Assembly: GCA_018242585.1 (NCBI GenBank)
Contig: JAFEBQ010000017.1
Coordinates: 17,810-61,122, forward strand
Length of the DNA stretch: 43,313 nucleotides
Direction: 5' to 3'
Origin: Planctomycetota bacterium
GTDB taxonomy: Bacteria; Planctomycetota; Planctomycetia; Pirellulales; PNKZ01
The notes below the pieces were generated by a model that saw nothing but the letters and a program-made list of their open reading frames with translations, ran no database searches and was not told the DNA's origin. The stretch's first letter is position 1. Every line of letters begins with the position of its first letter. Shown here one piece after another: positions 37,530 through 43,313 of the stretch. Made by a program: the position numbers and the translations under genes.

Positions 37530-38486
37530 ATGACGCGAATCGCTTGCTGCTGTGCCGCCCTCTTGACCCTGGCTTCGTCGGCCAGCGCGCAGACGTTCGG
37601 TACTCCCACCGCGACCAAAGGCCCGCGCCCCGACAAGCAGCAGACTCACTTGCTGCAAGTGGGCATGATCGTGACGGCCGAAGGGGTCGCCTGTCAGGGG
37701 ATCGTGGCCTCGGCCCAGGTGCCGATCGACTGGCCCGAGCAGGAAGTCAAGGAAGTCCGCCGTGAATTCGACGCCACGGCGCGCGATGTCAACTACAAGC
37801 AGATCGGCGCCACGGCCAAGCAGATGGCCGTCACCATGCCATACATCGCCCCGGGCGATTCGTGCAAGGCGATCGTGGTCTATGAAATCAAACGGACCAG
37901 TTTGCTGCCACCGGCTGACACTTCGATTTTCGTGAAGCCGAACCTGAAGAAGTTAAAGAGCGACATCCGCATCTATCTGGGCCCAAGCCCGAACATCGAA
38001 TCGAATTCCCCCAAGATCAAGCTATTGGCCAAGGATATCACCAAAGACTCGACCAATGCCTGGGACCGGGTCGAGTTGATCTACGACTGGACGCGCAAGA
38101 ACATCGAGTTCATCAATGGCCCGTTGAAGAACGTGCTGCAGACGTTGAAGGACGGCCGCGGCGATAGCGAAGAGCTGAGCAGCGTGTTCGTGGCCATTTG
38201 CCGCGCGGCCGAGGTGCCGGCCCGGCTGGTGTTCGTGTCGTGCCCGGGGCACTGTTACGCCGAGTTCTACTTGGAAGACGCCGACGGCCAGGGCTATTGG
38301 ATTCCGTGCCGGCCGGCGGGCAACCGCGAGTTTGGCGGTATCGAGGAGTTCCGGCCCATCATCCAGAAGGGGGACAACTTTATTGTCCCCGAGCGGCCGA
38401 AAGACCGCCTGCGTTTTATTAACGAACACCTGACTGGCAGCGGCGGCGCGCCAACCGTGAAGTTCGTCCGCGACCTGACGAACTAA
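37530..38486 (+). CDS. Secreted transglutaminase-fold protein with altered triad
   Basis: A 318-residue protein with a signal peptide (TRIACCCAALLTLASSASAQ). An N-terminal beta-rich region (about 40-150) is followed by a transglutaminase-like domain: a stretch containing VELIYDWTRKNIEF, then GDSEELSSVFVAICRAAEVPARLVF and GHCYAEFYL. In active members the first block has Cys where Ser213 stands, the His corresponds to His241, and an Asp follows at the WIPVDP position, here WIPCRPA (Cys260, Arg261). Two of three triad residues are thus replaced, so it may bind rather than cut or cross-link. The ATG at 37530 gives the signal peptide; an earlier start at 37500 is less likely. Its substrate is unknown. 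Confidence 0.8.
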   Translation: MTRIACCCAALLTLASSASAQTFGTPTATKGPRPDKQQTHLLQVGMIVTAEGVACQGIVASAQVPIDWPEQEVKEVRREFDATARDVNYKQIGATAKQMAVTMPYIAPGDSCKAIVVYEIKRTSLLPPADTSIFVKPNLKKLKSDIRIYLGPSPNIESNSPKIKLLAKDITKDSTNAWDRVELIYDWTRKNIEFINGPLKNVLQTLKDGRGDSEELSSVFVAICRAAEVPARLVFVSCPGHCYAEFYLEDADGQGYWIPCRPAGNREFGGIEEFRPIIQKGDNFIVPERPKDRLRFINEHLTGSGGAPTVKFVRDLTN

Positions 38487-38507
38487 GCTATCAGAATGCA
38501 GCTATTG

Positions 38508-38611
38508 AACCGCAAAGGCGCGAAGGGCGCAAAGAAAACAGGCGGATAAGAATAACTACCTGCTGGCCCCCCGTCTCCGTGCCAACCTCGGTGCCTCAGT
38601 GACTCCGTGGC
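38508..38611. repeat. Dispersed-type intergenic repeat pair (GCAAAG and CTCCGTG units)
   Basis: Bases 38508-38537 consist of degenerate 8-9 base units (CGCAAAGG, CGCGAAGGG, CGCAAAGA). Bases 38573-38611 consist of similar units (CTCCGTGCC, CTCGGTGCC, CTCAGTGA, CTCCGTGG). I recall this paired style from scattered intergenic repeats in planctomycetes and other phyla. The segment sits between two convergent genes. Its role is unknown. Confidence 0.5.
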
Positions 38612-38639
38612 TAGCATTTTCCAAATAGGAGACTGGCTG

Positions 38640-38834
38640 CTAGCGCTCGGCCTTGGTCAGGCCCCAGTTCGCCAGGATCTGGTCGGCGCCAGTCGTCATC
38701 CGGCGGACCTTTTCGGTAATCATCTGCTTTTCCGAGACGCTGGCCTTCTTTAGCTTCGTGGCCAGCTTGGCCAGCTTTTCCCGACGCTTGCGGCGACGAC
38801 GAATCTCTTGCGCGCGATCACTAATACCACCCAC
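38640..38834 (-). CDS. Small helical protein, DUF6800-like
   Basis: A 64-residue protein starting with GTG, which has GGAG seven bases upstream. A longer frame to 38918 lacks such a site and adds a Cys-rich leader. RAQEIRRRRKRREKLAKL and the following Lys-rich segment form a strongly basic amphipathic helix or coiled coil, then a conserved-looking tail, RMTTGADQILANWGL. From memory this resembles short planctomycete proteins annotated DUF6800; no function is known, though basic charge suggests nucleic acid or ribosome binding. It is convergent with the transglutaminase-like gene. Confidence 0.72.
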   Translation of the reverse strand: MGGISDRAQEIRRRRKRREKLAKLATKLKKASVSEKQMITEKVRRMTTGADQILANWGLTKAER

Positions 38835-39230
38835 AGGAACTCTCCAGGTAAGCAGACAGCAGCCCGTAAACAGCCAGCGGCTCCCGGCCGCGCAAACGGA
38901 AGCTACGCATTTAACCATTCCGCATGTGGCGAGTCAACCGGCCAGCAACTCGTCCAGGGGGGCACCAAGCCAACGGCCAGCCGGAATTGCCGCTAGCGAA
39001 CGCATGCCCGCAAAGCCGTCAACGAAAGCAATTCGGGCACAAACCGCATAATCCGCAAAGTTCACTCAACAACACTATCAGGCTGGTCCGAATTAAGTGA
39101 GTAAATCGTCCGAAGGTTTGGAAGACGCGGTAGCTGCCGCCATCGGCAGCGTCCCACGGCGCCTTCCATTTTTGGACGGGCAGGGTAGCCAGGATGGCGG
39201 ACAGCCGCCTCATGGCTGGTGATTTCTCGT
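38835..39230. other. Divergent intergenic region with a hairpin before the secretin gene
   Basis: These 396 bases separate two divergent genes and hold no supported gene. The most striking element is a perfect hairpin, GCTGCCG (39133-39139), loop CCAT, CGGCAGC (39144-39150), about 80 bases before the secretin start; it may be a leader structure. The middle (about 39050-39120) is richer in A and T and is a plausible promoter area, but I cannot name boxes. Confidence 0.4.
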
Positions 39231-41102
39231 ATGTCAGAGCAGTGCCCTATGGCTTTACCGATGAACTGCAACCAACCAACGTCGTTGCCGCCGAAGCGAG
39301 CTGCGCGCTGGTTGCACTGCATTGGTGTATTGGTCGGTTGGGCCTGCGCATTGAGCCAGGCATCGGCCCAGGCGCCTGGCTATCCGCCGCTGCCGATTCC
39401 ACCGCAAGCCGGGCCGCAACCTTCGGTACAAACCATCGACCCAGGCGTCCGCAACCAAGCGCCGCAAAGCGGTCAGGTGTTCTTCCTGCCCAACGCGCCC
39501 ACGAGCAACGCTCCGGGCGCCACGACCGAAGCCAAGCCGGTGGCCAATACCGTGCCGCCGGTCGAGACGGCCAGTCCCGCCTTGCGCGCCAAGGTCGAGA
39601 CCCTGATTGACGACATCCAAGATCCTGACGTGCGGCTCGACCTGCTGACGCGCAAGTCGCGACTGGTGCGGACCAAGTTGCCGGTCATGCGGGTGGCCAT
39701 CGCCGATCCGTCGATTGTCGAGACAGTGCAGTTCGGCCCGACCGAATTCGAGTTGATCGGTCGCACGCCCGGCGAGACGACGATGACGCTCTGGTTCCAC
39801 GGCGCGCCTCAAAATGGCTATCCGCCGAGCCTGCGATACCTGATCAAGGTCACGCGGGACGAACAAAACGAAGACCAGGCGCGGATCGAATATGGCGCCT
39901 TGCAACGCCGCATCAACGAGCTGTTCCCGAACAGCTATATCCAACTGATTCCCGTGCTCGACAAACTGATTGTGCGCGGCCAGGCCCGCGACGCGGCCGA
40001 AGCCGCCCAGATCATGTCGGTGTTGCGCGGTGAATCGATCGACCAGTCGGGCGCCACGCTGGGCCCTGGAGCGGGCTTCGGTTGGGGCGGGGGCGGGGGC
40101 GGTTTCGGCATGGGTGGTCGGATGGGCCGTCTCTACGGCGCGAATGATATGCCAGCCTCGTCGGTCGTGAACATGATCACCATCCCCGGCGAACAGCAAG
40201 TGATGCTCAAGGTTCGCATCGCCGAGCTGTCGCGGGCGGCGCTGCGTGAAATGGGCGCCAGTTTCAGCTACCACGTCAACGATGTCACCTTCAACGGGTT
40301 TCTGGGGATTGCCGGCGCTGGCAGCGTGGTGTTGAACAATGCCGACGTGCAACTGACCCTGTCGGCGCTGGCCAGCAACAATACGAACAAGGTTTTGGCC
40401 GAGCCCAACCTGGTCACGCTGAGCGGCTTCCCGGCCAGCTTCATCGCCGGTGGCAGCTTTGCCGTGCCGACCGCCCTCGTGGGCGCCGCCGGCGGTCTGG
40501 CCGCCACGACCAGCTTTCAAGGGTTCGGTACCCAAATCCAATTCACGCCAACGGTGCTCGATAAGGATCACATTCGCTTACAGGTCACGCCGACCTTCAG
40601 CGAAATCAACAGCGGCAACTCGGTGAACGGGATTCCGGGGTTGAATACGCGCAGCGTCTTTACCACGGTCGATCTCCGCGAAGGCCAATGGCTGGCCATT
40701 GCCGGCTTGCTGCAAGACCAGATGCAATCGTCCAAGGTCCGCATTCCCTGGATCGGTGACATTCCCATCCTGGGCGGCCTGTTCAGCCACGTGCGTGCGC
40801 AACGCGCCGAGACCGAGTTGGTAGTGCTGGTCAGCCCCGAGCTGATCCATCCGTTGGAACCGGACCAGATGCCGCTGATTCTGACCGGCATGGAAGTGAC
40901 CGAGCCGGATGACGCCGCCTTGTACTTGCGTCAACGCTGGGAAGGAAACCCCGACGTCAATCACCGCAGCACGGTGTGGCCGATCTATCAGCAAGACAAT
41001 TTCGACGCTCGGTTGCGGGCCTGCCGGGCCGCCAAATCGCAGTCGGGCTTTATGTCAACCGAACAATACTACATGAGCGGCCCGTTCGGCTTCTCGAACT
41101 GA
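39231..41102 (+). CDS. Tad/Flp-pilus-type secretin (CpaC/RcpA-like)
   Basis: A 623-residue outer-membrane secretin forming the pilus or secretion channel. A signal peptide (WLHCIGVLVGWACALSQASA) is followed by a Pro-rich region. Next comes an N-terminal pilus-formation domain (about 110-200, with VMRVAIADPSIVETV and a stretch containing FELIGRTPGETTMTLW), then a BON-like stretch (IQLIPVLDKLIVRGQARDAA) and a Gly-rich linker. The secretin domain has MLKVRIAELSRAALREMG, NKVLAEPNLVTLSGFPASFI, GTQIQFTPTVLDKDHIRL and a stretch ending in PILGGLFSHVR. An 80-residue tail follows. The start is uncertain: GTG at 39219 and ATG at 39249 or 39261 are alternatives. No ribosome binding site decides it. Confidence 0.87.
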   Translation: MSEQCPMALPMNCNQPTSLPPKRAARWLHCIGVLVGWACALSQASAQAPGYPPLPIPPQAGPQPSVQTIDPGVRNQAPQSGQVFFLPNAPTSNAPGATTEAKPVANTVPPVETASPALRAKVETLIDDIQDPDVRLDLLTRKSRLVRTKLPVMRVAIADPSIVETVQFGPTEFELIGRTPGETTMTLWFHGAPQNGYPPSLRYLIKVTRDEQNEDQARIEYGALQRRINELFPNSYIQLIPVLDKLIVRGQARDAAEAAQIMSVLRGESIDQSGATLGPGAGFGWGGGGGGFGMGGRMGRLYGANDMPASSVVNMITIPGEQQVMLKVRIAELSRAALREMGASFSYHVNDVTFNGFLGIAGAGSVVLNNADVQLTLSALASNNTNKVLAEPNLVTLSGFPASFIAGGSFAVPTALVGAAGGLAATTSFQGFGTQIQFTPTVLDKDHIRLQVTPTFSEINSGNSVNGIPGLNTRSVFTTVDLREGQWLAIAGLLQDQMQSSKVRIPWIGDIPILGGLFSHVRAQRAETELVVLVSPELIHPLEPDQMPLILTGMEVTEPDDAALYLRQRWEGNPDVNHRSTVWPIYQQDNFDARLRACRAAKSQSGFMSTEQYYMSGPFGFSN

Positions 41103-41182
41103 GCCGCACCACGCAACGACCACACACGATCGCACGCGCCGCGAGGCTAGCCGGCGATTGATTCGGCCAAGGATGGCGAACG

Positions 41183-41824
41183 ATGAAACTGGAAACCCGA
41201 GCCTGGATTTCGGCCAAGCTCTGCACCGCGGCGCTGGTGGCAGCCAGTTGCGGCTGCATTCATCGCGTGCCGGCGCGGGTAGGCTATTATCAACGGCCGT
41301 CAACGATTCCGCCTTTGGGAACCTTGACCGATCCGATCTGGCAGGCCCAGGAAGACAATGCCGAGCCGGCCAAGTTCATCGTCTTCCAACACGAGTGGCA
41401 ATTGAACACCACCCGGCTGAACTGGGCGGGTGAAGATCACGTCAAGCAAATTGCCTCGCGGCTGGTCGCCGGCCAGAACTTCCCGGTGATGGTCGAGCGC
41501 AGCGAAACCAGCGCTCGCGAAGCGACGGAATACAAGTACCCAGTTCACGTCAACAGCGAGCTGGACATGAAGCGGCGCGAAGTGCTGGTTCACGCCTTGA
41601 TGGCGTTGGGCGTGCCCGACGCCAATCAGCGGACCTTCGTCGCGCCGAACCTGGCCAAGGGCTTCAGCGAAATGGAAGGCGAACGAGCCTACTACCGCAC
41701 GTTGTACGGCGGCATGGGTGGCGGCTTTGGCGGCTTTGGCGGCCAGGGCGCGTTCGGTGGTGGTGGCGCGATGGGTGGTGGGATGGGTGGTGGATTTGGC
41801 GGCGGTGGTGGTGGCATGTTCTAA
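41183..41824 (+). CDS. Putative lipoprotein with Gly-rich tail, CpaD-like position
   Basis: A 213-residue protein with a lipoprotein-like signal (LCTAALVAASCGC, lipid Cys at about 23 or 25). The central domain (about 60-165) contains FQHEWQLNTTRLNWAGEDHV and VLVHALMALGVPD, alternating strands and helices that recall OmpA-like or CpaD-like pilus lipoproteins. The last 35 residues are almost only Gly, Phe, Met and Ala. AAGGA lies nine bases before the ATG. It follows the secretin by 80 bases and precedes a TPR lipoprotein, the order expected in a Tad locus. The CpaD link rests mainly on context. Confidence 0.7.
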   Translation: MKLETRAWISAKLCTAALVAASCGCIHRVPARVGYYQRPSTIPPLGTLTDPIWQAQEDNAEPAKFIVFQHEWQLNTTRLNWAGEDHVKQIASRLVAGQNFPVMVERSETSAREATEYKYPVHVNSELDMKRREVLVHALMALGVPDANQRTFVAPNLAKGFSEMEGERAYYRTLYGGMGGGFGGFGGQGAFGGGGAMGGGMGGGFGGGGGGMF

Positions 41825-41837
41825 AAAACTGCACGGC

Positions 41838-41879
41838 GAACGCGCCCTGGCCGGGGGGTACGGGGCGCGTTCGACTTTT
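41838..41879 (+). terminator. Candidate intrinsic terminator
   Basis: GAACGCGCCC (41838-41847) pairs with GGGCGCGTTC (41863-41872), a 10-base stem with a 15-base loop, followed by TTTT at 41876-41879. It begins 14 bases after the lipoprotein stop, and the following TPR gene starts 36 bases later, so it may partly reduce read-through. Confidence 0.55.
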
Positions 41880-41914
41880 CCACCGCAAACATCTAACACG
41901 GAGCAGGCACGAAC

Positions 41915-43246
41915 GTGCAACGCAAACAACCCTCCCCTCCTGTCGAGTCGCTCGACTCGCTCCGCTCGGTCGCGCGACGCTCAATCTTGCTGGCGCTGGT
42001 GCTCTCATTCACCGGCTGCATGCAGCTTCCCAAGCTGCCGCCACTGCCCACGCCGGCCAATCGCCGCGCCCAGGAAAAACAGCGCATGGACATGGCGCGG
42101 CTGGCCGAAAACCATGCCAAGCTGGCCGAGGCGCGACAGGTCTACAACAAGATCCTCGAACGCAATCCCAAACAGCGCGAAGCCTGGCATCGGTTGGCGG
42201 TCGTCGCGTCGCGCGAGGCCAAGTGGGACGAGGCCGAGGATCACTATCGCCGCGTGCTCGAGCTCGGGGCGCCCAATGCGCAAATCCTCGGCGACATGGG
42301 TTATACGCTCTATCTACAACACCGCCTGCCCGAAGCGGAAAAGGTGCTGCGCGACGCGCTGGCCCAAGAGCCGCGGCATCGCTCGGCGTCGAACAATCTG
42401 GCGTTGGTGCTGGGTCAGCAAGGCCGCTTTGACGAATGCCTGGCCATGTTCCGCAACGTCAATGACGAAGCCGAGGCCGAATCGAATCTGGCCTATGTGC
42501 TGACGCAAATGGGTCAACCCAAGCTGGCCCAAGTTCATTTTAGTCGAGCGCTGTCGCTGAACCCTGAAATGAAGAAATCGGCGCAGGCGCTCCTGCAATT
42601 GGCTCGTGCCGAGGGTGGTGGCCAGCCGGTCGCGCCGGTGGTGGACCAGCGTCTGATCGCTGGCAACAACACCGCTGGCAATTACAACAACCCCGTCAAC
42701 AACGGCCAGCCTGGCTTTGTGCCGACGGCCGCCCCGGCCAGCATGCCGCCCAACGCCGCGGTGTTCGGAGCGTACCAGGGCACTCCGATGACCTCGGCCA
42801 ATGTGCAACCGGCGACGATGAACATGCCGAACAATGTGCCCGCGCAGACGTCGCCGATGTATTCGCCGACCAATGTGCTGCCGGCGGGTTATCTGCCGCA
42901 AGCGGGCGTCGCGCCCCAGCAAGCCGTGCCCATCCCGGCCACGCCGAACATGCCTGGCGCGCCTCCGGCCCAAAACGCGCCGGCGTTCTATAACACACAA
43001 CGCCCGGCGGGCACGCAGGCCCCGTATGCCACGACCGCGTACCAGGGGCAACAGCCGGCCGCCATCTATCCTGGCGCTGGTTCGCCGCCGACTAACATGC
43101 AGCCGAACAACATGGTCCAGCCGTTTAACGTCGTCCCGGCGGGCGGGGGCGCCGCCGGGGCGACGAACGGCATTCCTTATGGCTCGCAGCCTGGCGCCAC
43201 CACCAGCCAGTTGCCGCCGGGCTTCCCCGCGCCTTTCGTGCGCTAA
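41915..43246 (+). CDS. TPR-repeat lipoprotein (TadD-like)
   Basis: A 443-residue protein starting with GTG, preceded by a GGAGC-like site. SILLALVLSFTGC is a lipoprotein signal with the Cys at 35. Residues about 65-230 contain tetratricopeptide repeats, for example ARQVYNKILERNPKQREAWH, then REAKWDEAEDHYRRVLELGA and LPEAEKVLRDALAQEPRH. The remaining 200 residues are Asn, Pro, Ala, Gln and Gly-rich, without visible domain, likely extended and surface-exposed. TPR lipoproteins (TadD type) assist secretin or pilus assembly. The gene order with the secretin and lipoprotein supports this, but sequence alone shows only a TPR scaffold. Confidence 0.82.
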   Translation: MQRKQPSPPVESLDSLRSVARRSILLALVLSFTGCMQLPKLPPLPTPANRRAQEKQRMDMARLAENHAKLAEARQVYNKILERNPKQREAWHRLAVVASREAKWDEAEDHYRRVLELGAPNAQILGDMGYTLYLQHRLPEAEKVLRDALAQEPRHRSASNNLALVLGQQGRFDECLAMFRNVNDEAEAESNLAYVLTQMGQPKLAQVHFSRALSLNPEMKKSAQALLQLARAEGGGQPVAPVVDQRLIAGNNTAGNYNNPVNNGQPGFVPTAAPASMPPNAAVFGAYQGTPMTSANVQPATMNMPNNVPAQTSPMYSPTNVLPAGYLPQAGVAPQQAVPIPATPNMPGAPPAQNAPAFYNTQRPAGTQAPYATTAYQGQQPAAIYPGAGSPPTNMQPNNMVQPFNVVPAGGGAAGATNGIPYGSQPGATTSQLPPGFPAPFVR

Positions 43247-43247
43247 C

Positions 43248-43313
43248 CTACGCGAATAGATCGCTGACTGGCGAGGCTTGCACCAGCTCGCGCGGCTGGT
43301 TCAGGTGGTTGTA
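43248..43313 (-). CDS. C-terminal tail of a gene running off the window
   Basis: On the minus strand a frame is open from the window edge for 21 codons and ends in TAG at 43250-43248, with the last residues NQPRELVQASPVSDLFA. It begins 2 bases after the TPR gene on the opposite strand. The short tail gives no family. Chance is not excluded, though the open frame to the edge and the convergent arrangement make a real gene plausible. Confidence 0.35.
   Translation of the reverse strand, partial: YNHLNQPRELVQASPVSDLFA

Noticed and set aside
39255..40571. Long minus-strand open frame opposite the secretin gene
   Set aside because: It is an antisense shadow typical of G+C-rich DNA; the secretin on the other strand has clear domains.

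Overview
The window looks like chromosomal DNA of a planctomycete, most likely of the Pirellulales type. This is inferred from the G+C-rich sequence, the frequent GTG and TTG starts, the weak or missing Shine-Dalgarno sites before many genes, a TIGR03009-type secreted protein, a DUF6800-like mini-protein and an unusual long NfeD protein. No database search was possible, so all family names rest on motif recognition.

Region 1 (1-28750) is a large cell-surface polysaccharide locus, almost entirely on the + strand. It holds a WcaI-like glycosyltransferase, a GDP-fucose-synthase-like reductase, an ABC exporter (Wzm permease and Wzt ATPase) split by a membrane-anchored beta-propeller gene, a small-molecule kinase, a nucleotidyltransferase-HAD phosphatase fusion, an unrecognised protein, UDP-galactopyranose mutase, about ten glycosyltransferases in all, an asparagine synthetase-like amidotransferase, three methyltransferases, a Wzy-like polymerase and an O-carbamoyltransferase. 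Many neighbours overlap by four bases (ATGA, GTGA or TTGA), which suggests translational coupling. The picture is of a heteropolysaccharide carrying galactofuranose and probably 6-deoxyhexose. It is likely decorated with carbamoyl, methyl and perhaps phospho-linked groups, and exported by an ABC transporter whose ATPase has a carbohydrate-binding tail.

Region 2 (28815-36315) is mixed: a DUF420 membrane protein, a stand-alone CheY/Rcp1-type receiver, Sua5/TsaC for tRNA t6A, a NfeD-family protein with two ClpP-like halves that both appear to lack the serine nucleophile, a TIGR03009 protein, a Lys/Ala-rich mini-protein of 59 residues, and a secreted alpha/beta hydrolase.

Region 3 (36583-43313) holds small lipoprotein-like and hypothetical genes, a transglutaminase-fold protein with a substituted triad, a DUF6800-like mini-protein, and then part of a Tad-type pilus or secretion locus (secretin, CpaD-like lipoprotein, TPR lipoprotein). 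The last 64 bases carry the tail of a convergent gene that runs off the window.

The best candidates for something undescribed are the kinase, nucleotidyltransferase-HAD and unknown-protein cassette directly behind Wzt, the beta-propeller protein placed between the two exporter genes, and the two apparent pseudoenzymes (NfeD and transglutaminase-like). I saw no rRNA, tRNA, CRISPR array, insertion sequence or prophage.
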